A DNA stretch of 64,000 nucleotides, taken from assembly GCF_000315485.1 (NCBI RefSeq), contig NZ_JH992940.1, positions 124,001-188,000 on the forward strand, in the 5' to 3' direction. Numbering within the stretch: position 1 is the stretch's first letter; each line of letters starts with the position of its first letter. The stretch is from Bacteroides oleiciplenus YIT 12058. GTDB lineage: Bacteria > Bacteroidota > Bacteroidia > Bacteroidales > Bacteroidaceae. The notes beneath the pieces were generated by a model, which saw only the letters and a program-made list of their open reading frames with translations, was not told where the DNA came from and did not search any database. Shown in pieces: positions 1 through 8,921 of this stretch. The position numbers and the translations under genes are program-made.

Positions 1-748
1 GCAACAATACAGGTTCATTGGTTGTGATAAAGTCCACACCTTCGCCAATAAGCCACTCCATATCTTTGGCGTCGTTCACTGTCCAGGCATTCACTTTCAT
101 GCCGAGGTCGTGACATTCTTTAATCCATTCGGGATGTTTCTTAAATACGTTGAAGTGATAGTCAGGTCCGGCACATCCCCATTCTTTCAATTCTTTTGGA
201 CTAAGATCGCCTTCCAGATAGTAGACGGGAGTACCTTTCGGGGCGAGACGGATGAACTCTTTGCAAGCGTGGCGGGAGAAAGTGATGTACTCAGTACGAT
301 CTGTCAACCCCATTTTCTTTATCATTTTCACGATTTGTTCTACGGCGCGGGTTTCCTGTTCGGGAGTCTTGTGCGCTTTAAGCTCCAGGATAAGGCGGGT
401 TTTCAGTTGCTTGGCCTTATCGAGGTATTGCTTCAGGGTAGGGAGGTTTTCGCCATTGTCGAGGATGATGGAAGTACACTCTTTCTTGGTGGATGTTTCC
501 ATGCGGACACCTTTAAAGACGCCATCGTGGTCTACGATGAGTTTATTGTCAGCAGTGAGCCATACGTCGAACTCAGAGCCGTAACAGTTAATAGAATCGG
601 CTTTCACTAGGGCGGCAACACTGTTTTGGGCGGAGCCGTCGGTCTTCCAGAAGCCACGGTGGGCAATAACTTGGGTATTTTGTGCCTGCACAGTGCCGTA
701 TGCGGCAATGGATAGGGCAGAGGCGAATAAAAGTTTTTTCAGATTCAT
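1..748 (-). CDS. glycerophosphodiester phosphodiesterase family protein (3' end outside window)
   Basis: This minus-strand gene starts at ATG 748 and runs off the left edge, so the C-terminus is missing. Residues 1-22 form a signal peptide ending in TVQAQ, so the protein is secreted to the periplasm. The mature part opens with VIAHRGFW (H30, R31, G32), the HRG signature of the GDPD TIM barrel. It continues with GSEFDVWLTADNKLIVDHD, which supplies the metal and catalytic Glu/Asp/His set, then LILELK and finally VNAWTVND near the edge, all in the expected order. Family knowledge: these enzymes cleave glycerophosphodiesters to glycerol-3-phosphate and an alcohol. The head group used here cannot be told. 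The gene is read in the same direction as the pot genes but is separated from potD by 70 bp. Confidence 0.9.
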   Translation of the reverse strand, partial: MNLKKLLFASALSIAAYGTVQAQNTQVIAHRGFWKTDGSAQNSVAALVKADSINCYGSEFDVWLTADNKLIVDHDGVFKGVRMETSTKKECTSIILDNGENLPTLKQYLDKAKQLKTRLILELKAHKTPEQETRAVEQIVKMIKKMGLTDRTEYITFSRHACKEFIRLAPKGTPVYYLEGDLSPKELKEWGCAGPDYHFNVFKKHPEWIKECHDLGMKVNAWTVNDAKDMEWLIGEGVDFITTNEPVLL

Positions 749-818
749 AGGTGCTTGATTTTAAATTCGCCGCAAGTTACGAAATAATCCTATATATGAT
801 GTTTCATTTATATGATAA

Positions 819-2141
819 TTAACGCCGTATACGCCGCCTGCGACGGTGGTGGCGTTTCTTTTGTTTATAGATACTGATCCGTTTCCATACAATCCAGACA
901 AAGAGTGCACCGAAGACTGCAAAAATAAGGAGTACAATGCCGGTGTTCAGGTTGTCGCCTTTAACGCGACTCCACATTTCGAGAACGAGTTCCGTGCGGT
1001 CGCCGAAGTCGCGAATCATGGCACATCTCTCTACTACTTTACGGTCGGGGTACTGGATAGGATTGATTTGAATGCTGTCTGCTCCGGGGCCGAAAAAATA
1101 ACTGAGGTCGGAGAACAGTTCGAGGGTGGTATCAATCTTTGCCTCCATGATTTCAGCGGTTGCTACGGCGCTGACGTAACCGATGGCGTCCATGTTGCGC
1201 AGGGCGATGTCCGGCTGGCAAAGGTAGTTGATGAAGTAGCTGGCGGCTTTCACGTTACGGGCATACTTGGGGATGGCCCAGCCATCGTACCAGATGTTGC
1301 TGCCTTCACGGGGAACCGTATAGTCGAGGCTGACACCCACGGCTTCGGCTTCTTCGATGGCCCAGACGGCATCGCCGCTCCATGTGAGGTTGAGCCATGC
1401 CTTGTTCTTGGTCATCATCTCTTTGCCGAAGTCGGCTTCCCAACCGGCAATATTGGGTTTCATTGATTTCAGGTATTGCTCTGCCAGGGCGATGGCTTCG
1501 GGGGAATTGTCGTTCATCAGTTGCTCCACGGTGATGGTGCTGTCGGCAAGCTGGCGGGCGTGGGCGTAAATGATGGCAGTGCCATAAGCGTCGCGATAGC
1601 TGTCCTTCATCAGAATTTTACCACGGTTGACAGCATCCCAAAGGCAACCCCAGGTACTGACTTCTTCGAGAGTTTTGAATTTCTTGTTATAGAGAATGCC
1701 GGCAGTGCCCCACATGTAGGGAACAACGTAATCGTTGGTATGGCGCTCGGGTTGGCTGATTTTCTCCAATTCTTTACGGATGTAAGGGGAGATATTGGGG
1801 ATGTAATCCGTGGTTTTACCAAAGTTGCGATTGATGGGGAGGAGGAGATCCTTTTTCAGCATACGCTCAATGATATATTCCGAGGGACATATGAGGTCGA
1901 AGTCTTCCTGACCACGCTCGATTTTGGTGAGCATGATTTCGTTGATATCGAATACTTGGTAGATGATGCGGATGTCTTCGCCTGTCTGCTCTTTGTACCA
2001 GGCGGGGAACTCGGCAAGGACGTTTTCGTCGATGTAGTCGGCCCAGTTGTAGACTTTAAGGACACGGCTGCGCTTCTCATCGGAGCTGGTGCAGGAGGCG
2101 AGGAGAAGGAGGCAGAGGAGGAGGGATATATATTTCTTCAT
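819..2141 (-). CDS. potD: spermidine/putrescine ABC transporter substrate-binding lipoprotein with C-terminal membrane anchor
   Basis: 440 aa. The N-terminus is a lipoprotein signal with lipobox LLASC, followed by a periplasmic binding domain of PotD/PotF type (VYNWADYI near the start, then the polyamine-site aromatics). The protein binds polyamines and delivers them to PotBC. Unlike the usual family length of about 350 aa, this one continues after the binding domain into a hydrophobic helix (GIVLLIFAVFGALFVWIVW, about residues 400-418). A very basic tail with RHHRRRRRIRR follows. The binding protein therefore looks anchored at both ends, by lipid at the N-terminus and by an inner-membrane helix at the C-terminus. 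It is the last gene of potABCD, 5 bp after potC. The binding role is firm; the anchoring is an inference from hydropathy. Confidence 0.88.
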   Translation of the reverse strand: MKKYISLLLCLLLLASCTSSDEKRSRVLKVYNWADYIDENVLAEFPAWYKEQTGEDIRIIYQVFDINEIMLTKIERGQEDFDLICPSEYIIERMLKKDLLLPINRNFGKTTDYIPNISPYIRKELEKISQPERHTNDYVVPYMWGTAGILYNKKFKTLEEVSTWGCLWDAVNRGKILMKDSYRDAYGTAIIYAHARQLADSTITVEQLMNDNSPEAIALAEQYLKSMKPNIAGWEADFGKEMMTKNKAWLNLTWSGDAVWAIEEAEAVGVSLDYTVPREGSNIWYDGWAIPKYARNVKAASYFINYLCQPDIALRNMDAIGYVSAVATAEIMEAKIDTTLELFSDLSYFFGPGADSIQINPIQYPDRKVVERCAMIRDFGDRTELVLEMWSRVKGDNLNTGIVLLIFAVFGALFVWIVWKRISIYKQKKRHHRRRRRIRR

Positions 2142-2146
2142 TATTT

Positions 2147-2938
2147 TTATTCTTTCTTTGAACGTTCTGCTCTCTTGTTAATCACAATCAGCAATACTAA
2201 TACCGTTATGAAGATGATGGTTGACAGCGGACGTAATTCCGGAGTCAATCCTCCCTTGCGTGCATCGGCATAAATATAGGTGGAAAGCGTTTCCAGACCT
2301 TCGTTTCCGATGGTGAAAATAGTCACAGCGAAATCATCGATGGAAAGAGTGAAGGCGAGGATAAAACCGCTTATCATTCCCGGCAGAATCTCAGGAAAGA
2401 TGACCTTGCGCAATGCCTGGAAAGGCGTAGCCCCCAGATCGAGGGCAGCTTCATAAACGTTCTGATTCATCTTTTTCAGGCGTGGCATGACGCTGAGCAC
2501 TACATACGGGGTACAGAAAGTGATATGTGCCAGTACCACCGTTGTGAATCCCTGCGAGATGCCGAAGCTGACAAACAACAGGAACAGCGACACACCTGTG
2601 ATGATGTCTGCATTCATCATCGGTATGGCATTGGTAAAGTTCATCACCTGGCGGGCACGGGAGCGCAGGTTAAAGATGCCAATGGCTGCCAGACTACCCA
2701 GAAAAGTAGATGCCGTGGCCGCAATCAGCGCAATGGCGAACGTGTTCCAGATGGCACTCATCAGCGAGTGGTGCATGCCGCCTGTAAAGAGGGAGCTGTA
2801 TAGTTTAGTGGAGAATCCGGTCCAGTTGCCCAACACCTTGGCTTCGGTGAAGGAGAAAATCATTATGATAAGGATAGGTGAATAAAGCAAAGCTAACAGC
2901 AACCACAAATATCCCTTGGCAAGTATACGTGTCATCAT
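2147..2938 (-). CDS. potC: spermidine/putrescine ABC transporter permease PotC
   Basis: 263 aa inner-membrane permease of the binding-protein-dependent transport family, with about six hydrophobic segments. The EAA-type cytoplasmic loop reads EAALDLGATPFQALRKV, followed by IFPEILPGMISGF, as in PotC and its relatives. It pairs with PotB to form the channel that the PotA ATPase drives. The ATG at 2938 overlaps the potB stop by 4 bp (ATGA), a sign of translational coupling. A second Met codon follows directly, so the true start may be 3 bp later. Confidence 0.93.
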   Translation of the reverse strand: MMTRILAKGYLWLLLALLYSPILIIMIFSFTEAKVLGNWTGFSTKLYSSLFTGGMHHSLMSAIWNTFAIALIAATASTFLGSLAAIGIFNLRSRARQVMNFTNAIPMMNADIITGVSLFLLFVSFGISQGFTTVVLAHITFCTPYVVLSVMPRLKKMNQNVYEAALDLGATPFQALRKVIFPEILPGMISGFILAFTLSIDDFAVTIFTIGNEGLETLSTYIYADARKGGLTPELRPLSTIIFITVLVLLIVINKRAERSKKE

Positions 2939-3708
2939 ATCACACCTCCGCTTTCATTTTGAGCACTGTCGTCCTCGTTCGTAAATAAGGCAGTGACACC
3001 AATCAGCAACAGCATGATGAGCGACAGGGCAGCGCCGTAGTTCCACATTCCATTATAAATGCTCTCCTGCACGGTGGTACCGAACAGCTTGATATTATTC
3101 ATCGTCAACAACTCGGCAATGGCAAAAGTGGAGACAGTGGGCATAAAAACCATCACCACACCGCTCATGATGCCCGGCATGGAAAGAGGCAGAATCACTT
3201 TCCGGAACACTTGCAGAGGCGTAGCCCCCAGATCCTGGGCAGCTTCTATCAGACTGCTGTCCATCTTCTGCAACGTGTTGTAGATGGGGTATATCATAAA
3301 CGGCAGAAAGTTGTAGACCATACCGAACACCAGCGCACCTTCGCCCAACGGCAAGTTGAGGAAGTCGAACAGCGCCACGGTGGCAAGTGTGCGTATCAGG
3401 ATGTTCACCCACATAGGCAAGATGAACAGTACGACCATGGTTTGGGAAGTGTTGAAGCGTTTCTGGCTCAGGATATATGCTGCGGGATAACCCAGTATGA
3501 AACATGCCAGCGTGGTGATGACGGCTATCCCGATGGAGTAAACAAATGTGTTGATGGCTTCGGGGTGCATCATGAACTTGCGGAAGTTGGCGAATGTAAA
3601 TGCGCCTTCGGCGTCCGTGAAAGCATAGAGCACGATGAGCAATAAGGGCATCACCACGAAGATGACGAGAAACAGGGCGTAGGGAACAGTCCAGTTCCGG
3701 CGGCGCAT
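2935..3708 (-). CDS. potB: spermidine/putrescine ABC transporter permease PotB
   Basis: Polyamine transporter permease with a canonical EAA loop (EAAQDLGATPLQVFRKV) and about six transmembrane segments. The open frame extends upstream to a TTG at 3762, but that start would overlap potA by 38 bp. The ATG at 3708 (MRRRNWTVPYALF) gives a normal PotB N-terminus: a short basic stretch and then the first membrane helix, 16 bp after the potA stop. I therefore chose 3708 (257 aa). It is second in the operon and is coupled to potC by a 4-bp overlap. Confidence 0.88.
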   Translation of the reverse strand: MRRRNWTVPYALFLVIFVVMPLLLIVLYAFTDAEGAFTFANFRKFMMHPEAINTFVYSIGIAVITTLACFILGYPAAYILSQKRFNTSQTMVVLFILPMWVNILIRTLATVALFDFLNLPLGEGALVFGMVYNFLPFMIYPIYNTLQKMDSSLIEAAQDLGATPLQVFRKVILPLSMPGIMSGVVMVFMPTVSTFAIAELLTMNNIKLFGTTVQESIYNGMWNYGAALSLIMLLLIGVTALFTNEDDSAQNESGGVI

Positions 3709-3724
3709 GAAGAAGCGGGATATA

Positions 3725-5149
3725 TTACTGAGCACTTCCTTTCTTATTAGTGGGTTCAACAATAGCAGAGGGTTTCGTCACCCGGATGTTCTGCGGAGCG
3801 ATGGTGATGCCGACGCGGTCGCCGTCGTCCCAGACGTCGTTAGTATCGACAAAGATATCTTCGTCCCAGTCCGTAAACACGGTGAGATGGTAATGGTTGC
3901 CTTTGTAGAGGATGAATTTTACTTCACCTGTCAGGTGCCCGTCTTCTTCGTTGTCTTCGAGGATGACATTCTGGAAATCAATCTCTACCTGTACGTCGCT
4001 GCCCGGCTCGATGCCTTGCACTTCAGTGCACTCAAAGGTGTAACCAAGGAATTCGACGTGCTGCTCGTCAATCAGTCGTCCGGAGAAAGTGTTGCAAGTG
4101 CGTTCCTTCTTCATGACGTGGATGTCGAAGGGCTTCACAAGCAGGCCCACTTCGCGTCCGGCTTCAAAACTGTGGTAATCCTGCACCATGAATTCGTAAC
4201 CTTCGTTGGTTTGCACCATCATTTCATAGTGCACGCCTTTGAAGATGCAGGAGGTGACGGTACCTGTCAGTTGGGCGGCGGCAGAGGGCTCGAAGATATA
4301 GATGTCTTCGGGGCGGAGGACGACATCAACAGGAGTGTTGACGCCGAAGCCCTTGTCCACACATTCAAATTCGTGTCCGGCAAAGGAGACTGACTTATCC
4401 TGGAGCATGAGTCCGTTCAGGATGTTACTTTCGCCGATGAAGTCGGCAACGAAAGAGTTGATGGGTTCGTTGTAAATGTCGGTCGGGGTGCCTATTTGTT
4501 GGATGCGGCCTTCGCTCATCACGACGATGGTGTCGCTCAGGGTGAGGGCTTCTTCCTGATCGTGGGTGACGTAGATGAAGGTAATACCGAGCTTCTGGTG
4601 CATCTCTTTCAGTTCCATTTGCATGTCCCGGCGCATTTTCAGGTCGAGGGCGGCGAGGGGTTCGTCCAGTAGCAACACTTCCGGCTCATTGACGATGGCG
4701 CGGGCGATGGCTACGCGCTGCTGTTGTCCGCCGGAAAGGGAGTCGACGTCACGGTCTTCGTAATCCGTCATGCCTACCATGCGGAGTGCCTGTTTTACCT
4801 TCTTGCCGATGGTGGCTTCGGGCATCTTCTTGAGTTTCAGTCCGAAAGCGATATTGTTGTACACATTCAGATGGGGGAAGAGAGCATACTTCTGGAAGAC
4901 GGTGTTCACCGGACGCTGATGTGGCGGTGTTTGGGTGATGTCACGTCCACCGATGGTGATGATGCCTTCCGAGGCTGTCTGGAAACCGGCTATCAGGCGA
5001 AGCAAGGTAGTCTTGCCACAACCGGAGGGGCCCAGGATAGTTACAAATTCGCCCTTACGGACAGAGAGGTTTACATCATTCAGTACAGCCTTGTCTCCGA
5101 AGAATTTCGATACATGCTCCACACCGATGATGCAGTCAGACTTTTGCAT
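3725..5149 (-). CDS. potA: spermidine/putrescine ABC transporter ATP-binding protein PotA, long form
   Basis: 474 aa from ATG 5149 ([18 protein letters not shown]). The frame stays open for 58 more codons upstream, but that stretch is not PotA-like and crosses a good promoter. Walker A is GPSGCGKTT, the Q-loop follows, the signature is [14 protein letters not shown], Walker B is [13 protein letters not shown] and the H-loop His is in YVTHDQEEA. The C-terminal part is about 100 aa longer than in E. coli PotA. It appears to hold two TOBE-like units: [11 protein letters not shown] with [15 protein letters not shown], then a second unit with [15 protein letters not shown] and [10 protein letters not shown]. 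The protein energises PotBC import of polyamines and is the first gene of the minus-strand operon. Confidence 0.93.
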   Translation of the reverse strand: MQKSDCIIGVEHVSKFFGDKAVLNDVNLSVRKGEFVTILGPSGCGKTTLLRLIAGFQTASEGIITIGGRDITQTPPHQRPVNTVFQKYALFPHLNVYNNIAFGLKLKKMPEATIGKKVKQALRMVGMTDYEDRDVDSLSGGQQQRVAIARAIVNEPEVLLLDEPLAALDLKMRRDMQMELKEMHQKLGITFIYVTHDQEEALTLSDTIVVMSEGRIQQIGTPTDIYNEPINSFVADFIGESNILNGLMLQDKSVSFAGHEFECVDKGFGVNTPVDVVLRPEDIYIFEPSAAAQLTGTVTSCIFKGVHYEMMVQTNEGYEFMVQDYHSFEAGREVGLLVKPFDIHVMKKERTCNTFSGRLIDEQHVEFLGYTFECTEVQGIEPGSDVQVEIDFQNVILEDNEEDGHLTGEVKFILYKGNHYHLTVFTDWDEDIFVDTNDVWDDGDRVGITIAPQNIRVTKPSAIVEPTNKKGSAQ

Positions 5150-5213
5150 AAGCGTTATTAAGTTTAACCCAAAAACGAATTGAACGAATTCTGCTTTTTC
5201 GAAAAAAGCGGGG

Positions 5214-5221
5214 CAAAGGTA
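5214..5221 (-). promoter_or_regulatory. -7 promoter box for the pot operon
   Basis: Read on the minus strand the sequence is TACCTTTG, matching the Bacteroidetes -7 consensus TAnnTTTG. It lies 65 bp upstream of the chosen potA ATG. No clear -33 TTTG was found. It supports the start at 5149 rather than the longer frame. Confidence 0.5.
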
Positions 5222-5374
5222 GGGAATAAATCGGGAATATGAAAGAGGAGATACATCGTAAATAATGCAACGGAATATTTTGTTTCGGAAAACATTGTTA
5301 TCTTTGAAGAAGATAAGCTGCATCTCAGCATAAATTTTTCATGCAAGCATGAAAGTTCTGTGTTCGATTTGCAT

Positions 5375-5382
5375 TATCTTTG
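5375..5382 (+). promoter_or_regulatory. -7 promoter box for the AAA-ATPase gene
   Basis: TATCTTTG on the plus strand, about 42 bp before the ATG at 5424, is a good match to TAnnTTTG. An AAGGAG ribosome-binding site at 5410-5415 follows. That is unusual in this genome, where most genes show no Shine-Dalgarno sequence. Confidence 0.55.
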
Positions 5383-5423
5383 TAGCATTAATGAGTACTA
5401 TTATAGTATAAGGAGACAAGAAC

Positions 5424-6971
5424 ATGGGCAACAGGATTTATCCCATCGGGATACAGAACTTTGAGAAAATTCGCAAAGAAGGGTACGTTTATGTGGATAA
5501 AACCGCATTGATGTATAAGTTGGTGAAGAGCGGCAGTTACTACTTCCTTTCCCGCCCCCGCCGTTTTGGGAAGAGCTTGCTTATTTCCACGTTCGAAGCC
5601 TATTTTGAAGCAAAACGGGACTTATTTGAAGGTCTGGCGGTGGAAACTCTGGAAAAAGACTGGGTGAAACGCCCTGTGTTGCATCTGGACTTGAATATCG
5701 GGAAATATGATACACCGGATAGTCTGGACAAGATACTGGACAGCAACTTGTCAAAGTGGGAAGAGCTTTATGGAACCGGTGTTGCTGAGAGTACCCTTGC
5801 CCTGCGCTTTGCAGGAGTTGTGGGACGAGCCTATGAGCAAAGCGGCGAGCGTGTAGCCATTCTCATCGACGAATATGACAAACCCTTGCTCCAAGCTATC
5901 GGCAATGAGGAACTGCAACGAGAATTCCGCAACACTCTGAAACCTTTCTATGGCGTACTGAAAACCATGGACGGCTGCATCAAGTTTGCCCTGCTGACGG
6001 GAGTGACCAAGTTCGGCAAAGTCAGTGTGTTCAGTGACCTGAACAATCTGAATGACATCTCCATGGACGAGCCGTTTATTTCCATCTGTGGAATCACCGA
6101 GAAAGAGATCCATCTTAATTTTGAAGAAGACCTGCACGAATTGGCAGCCGCGCAGAAAATGACGTATCAGGAAGTATGCAATGAGCTGAAAGAATGCTAT
6201 GACGGTTATCACTTTACGGAAAACACTGACGGTATTTACAATCCTTTCAGTCTACTGAATACATTCTTTAAGATGAAATTCGGCAACTACTGGTTTGAAA
6301 CCGGAACGCCTACCTATCTTGTGGAGTTGCTGAAACGCAATCACTACGACTTGGAGCGTATGGCGCATGAAGAAACAAATGCTGACGTGCTGAATTGTAT
6401 TTATGGCGACGATGAACCCATACCGGTCATTTTCCAGAGCGGATATCTTACGATAAAGGGGTATGATAAGGAATTCGGTCTTTATCGTCTCGGTTTCCCG
6501 AACCGGGAAGTGGAAGAGGGCTTTATCAGATTTCTGATGCCATTCTATACCCGTTTCAACCAGTTGGAAGCGCCGTTTGAGATACAAAGATTTGTTCGTG
6601 AGATACGTGCCGGGCAACCTAACGCTTTCTTTAAGAGGTTGCAAAGCTTCTTTGCCGACACACCTTATGAATTGGTGAAAGACTTGGAGTTGCATTATCA
6701 AAATGTGTTGTTTATCGTCTTCAAACTGGTAGGTTTCTACACACAGGCGGAGTATCACACTTCGGAAGGGCGGGTGGACTTGGTGGTGAAGACTACCGAT
6801 TACATTTACGTCATGGAATTCAAACTGGAAGGTACTGCCGAGGAAGCTTTACAACAGATAAAAGAAAAGCAGTATGCTCTTCCTTTTGAGGCAGATCCGA
6901 GGAAATTATTCAAAATAGGTGTGAATTTCAGCAATAAAACAAGGAATATAGAGAAGTGGATTGTTGAATGA
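5424..6971 (+). CDS. AAA-ATPase-like / PD-(D/E)XK nuclease superfamily protein
   Basis: 515 aa. The N-terminus (YPIGIQNFEKIRKEGYVYVD, then FLSRPRRFGKSLLISTF) is the hallmark of the AAA-ATPase_like family, with RRFGKS as the P-loop variant. A Walker-B-like ILIDEYDKPL lies near residue 150. The C-terminus carries a PD-(D/E)XK-type core: GRVDLVVKTTDYIYVMEFKL, then an aligned Gln in EEALQQIKEKQY. These proteins are very common, multicopy genes in Bacteroides and gut Firmicutes. A nuclease activity is predicted from the fold and no target is known. The gene stands alone, with its own promoter and an SD site, and converges on asnB. Confidence 0.85.
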   Translation: MGNRIYPIGIQNFEKIRKEGYVYVDKTALMYKLVKSGSYYFLSRPRRFGKSLLISTFEAYFEAKRDLFEGLAVETLEKDWVKRPVLHLDLNIGKYDTPDSLDKILDSNLSKWEELYGTGVAESTLALRFAGVVGRAYEQSGERVAILIDEYDKPLLQAIGNEELQREFRNTLKPFYGVLKTMDGCIKFALLTGVTKFGKVSVFSDLNNLNDISMDEPFISICGITEKEIHLNFEEDLHELAAAQKMTYQEVCNELKECYDGYHFTENTDGIYNPFSLLNTFFKMKFGNYWFETGTPTYLVELLKRNHYDLERMAHEETNADVLNCIYGDDEPIPVIFQSGYLTIKGYDKEFGLYRLGFPNREVEEGFIRFLMPFYTRFNQLEAPFEIQRFVREIRAGQPNAFFKRLQSFFADTPYELVKDLELHYQNVLFIVFKLVGFYTQAEYHTSEGRVDLVVKTTDYIYVMEFKLEGTAEEALQQIKEKQYALPFEADPRKLFKIGVNFSNKTRNIEKWIVE

Positions 6972-6972
6972 C

Positions 6973-7098
6973 AGAATGCCGCACTTCATCGTTTCCAATG
7001 CCATACTTAAATACATGTAATGCCACACTTCGTAACCGTTGAAGTGTGGCATTACGTCTGTTTAGATGTGGCATTCTACTTATTGAAGTGTGGCATTC
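6973..7098. repeat. nested palindrome built from AATGCCACACTT units
   Basis: Six copies of a word close to GAATGCCACACTT fill the gap between two convergent genes, three in each orientation. They nest as stems. The inner pair is 7018-7031 with 7041-7054 (14 bp perfect, 9-nt loop). The outer pair is 6973-6988 with 7083-7098 (16 bp, one mismatch), and a weaker pair lies between them. A bidirectional terminator role is plausible. The same word builds the repeat at 33401-33515. Confidence 0.85.
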
Positions 7099-7103
7099 TT
7101 ATT

Positions 7104-8798
7104 TTATAATATGTATGCCGCTTCATGCACGCCGGCTACAGCGCGTCCGCTCGGGTCATTTTTTCCTTGTAGTGTAGCATCCCAGGCAAGGGCCTCGGCT
7201 GTGGAACATGCCACACTGGGGACGCTGGGAACACTGAGAGCTGCCGACCGGCTGGGGAAGTGCTCCTCAAAGATGCTGCGGTAATAATATTCCTCTTTGT
7301 TCTGTGGCGGATTGATGGGGAAGCGTTCGGCCACATGCTCCATCTGGTGGTCGGTGACGGCGGCAGAGGTGATGGCTTTCAGCGTATCAATCCAGTTGTA
7401 GCCCACGCCGTCCGAGAATTGTTCTTTCTGTCGCCAGGCCACGCTTGCGGGCAGCATATCCTCAAAAGCTTCGCGGACGATACGTTTCTCTACTTCTTTG
7501 CCCGGACACATCTTGACGGCGGGACTCAGGCTCATGGCCACATCCAGGAATTCTTTGTCAAGGAAAGGTACACGCCCTTCCACACCCCATGCAGCAAGGC
7601 TCTTGTTGGCACGCAGGCAATCGTACATGTGCAGTTTGGAGAGCTTGCGCACCGTCTCTTCGTGGAAAGCCTGCGGGGTGGGTGCTTTGTGAAAGTAGAG
7701 GTATCCGCCGAAAACTTCGTCGGCCCCTTCGCCACTGAGCACCATTTTGATGCCCATACTCTTGATGACACGCGCCAGCAAGTACATCGGTGTGGAAGCG
7801 CGGACAGTGGTGACATCGTAGGTTTCGATGAAATAAATCACATCGCGCAGGGCGTCGAGGCCTTCCTGCACGGTGTAGTTGATTTCGTGGTGAACGGTGC
7901 CGATATACTGGGCCACTTCACGAGCTTTTATCAAGTCCGGTGCACCACGCAGGCCGACGGCGAAGGAATGGAGTTGCGGCCACCAGGCTTCGCTTTGGTT
8001 GTTGGTTTCGATGCGTTTGCGGGCGTACTTTTTGGCAATGGCGGAGATGACGGAGGAGTCGAGCCCACCGGAAAGGAGTACCCCGTAAGGAACATCGGAC
8101 ATGAGCTGGCGCTGTACGGCAGCTTCAAGAGAGAGCTTTACATTGTCTATTTCCTGACGTGTGGCATGGCGGGCGGCGGTGTCGTCTGACTTTACGGTGT
8201 CATATTCGGTCCAGTCGCGCTTGTACCAGCGTTGCATTTTGCCTTCGCTGCCCCGGTAGTAATGACCGGGAAGGAAGGGCTCGTATTCGTCGCAGAAGCC
8301 TTCGAGGGCTTTCAGTTCGCTGCCCACGTAGATGTGGCCTTCGTCGTCACGACCTATATAGAGGGGAATAACTCCAATAGGGTCGCGGGCAATGAGGAAA
8401 TCATCAGTTTCTTCATCATAGAGGGCGAAGGCGAAGATGCCGTTCAACTCTTCGAGAAAGTCAATGCCTTTGTCTTTGTAGAGGGCGAGGATAACTTCGC
8501 AGTCCGAACCTGTCCGGAAAGCGTATTTTCCGGCATAACGGGCACGGATTTCGCGATGGTTATAGATTTCACCGTTCACGGCGAGGATTTGCCTGTTGTT
8601 CGATGAATACAAAGGCTGTCCACCGCTTTCGGGGTCGACGATGGAAAGACGTTCGTGTGCCAGAATGGCACTGCCACCTACGTAGATACCACTCCAGTCG
8701 GGTCCGCGGTGACGGATTTTCTGCGCCATTTTCAGCGCTTTGCGTCTCAATTCCTGGGATTGAGATTGGATGTTGAAGATACCTGCTATTCCACACAT
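7104..8798 (-). CDS. asnB: asparagine synthetase B (glutamine-hydrolysing)
   Basis: 564 aa. It begins MCGIAGIFN, so Cys2 becomes the N-terminal nucleophile of the class II glutamine amidotransferase domain. The domain has RLSIVDPESGGQP and ILAVNGEIYNHREIR. The synthetase half carries the PP-loop LLSGGLDSSVISA and the ATP-site segment LSGEGADEVFGGYLYF. It converts aspartate to asparagine using ATP and glutamine amide nitrogen in the cytoplasm. It lies downstream of gltB and gltD on the same strand, separated from gltD by a repeat-filled 115-bp gap, so it is probably the last gene of a nitrogen-assimilation operon. Confidence 0.96.
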   Translation of the reverse strand: MCGIAGIFNIQSQSQELRRKALKMAQKIRHRGPDWSGIYVGGSAILAHERLSIVDPESGGQPLYSSNNRQILAVNGEIYNHREIRARYAGKYAFRTGSDCEVILALYKDKGIDFLEELNGIFAFALYDEETDDFLIARDPIGVIPLYIGRDDEGHIYVGSELKALEGFCDEYEPFLPGHYYRGSEGKMQRWYKRDWTEYDTVKSDDTAARHATRQEIDNVKLSLEAAVQRQLMSDVPYGVLLSGGLDSSVISAIAKKYARKRIETNNQSEAWWPQLHSFAVGLRGAPDLIKAREVAQYIGTVHHEINYTVQEGLDALRDVIYFIETYDVTTVRASTPMYLLARVIKSMGIKMVLSGEGADEVFGGYLYFHKAPTPQAFHEETVRKLSKLHMYDCLRANKSLAAWGVEGRVPFLDKEFLDVAMSLSPAVKMCPGKEVEKRIVREAFEDMLPASVAWRQKEQFSDGVGYNWIDTLKAITSAAVTDHQMEHVAERFPINPPQNKEEYYYRSIFEEHFPSRSAALSVPSVPSVACSTAEALAWDATLQGKNDPSGRAVAGVHEAAYIL

Positions 8799-8806
8799 GA
8801 TGTTTA

Positions 8807-8921
8807 GTGATTAGGGGTTAGTGTTTAGTGATAAGTATTTAGTGATAAGTGTTTAGTGATAAGTGATAAGCACCAATAGCGCAGCCTACTAATCACTCAT
8901 CACTAAACACTCATCACTTAT
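8807..8921. repeat. palindromic TTTAGTGATAAG repeat cluster between gltD and asnB
   Basis: Four direct copies of a word close to TTTAGTGATAAG lie at 8812-8870. Their reverse complements (ATCACTAAACACT and neighbours) lie at 8889-8921, so the gap can fold into a long imperfect hairpin. The right arm runs into the last codons of gltD. The same word makes the perfect palindrome at 21826-21875. Confidence 0.85.

Noticed and set aside
5150..5323. 58-codon N-terminal extension of potA
   Set aside because: The extension is unrelated to PotA and contains the promoter box; the ATG at 5149 gives the normal N-terminus.
6973..7098. CRISPR array
   Set aside because: Repeats are mirrored, not direct, spacing is irregular and there are no unique spacers or cas genes. 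The same holds for the other repeat clusters in the window.
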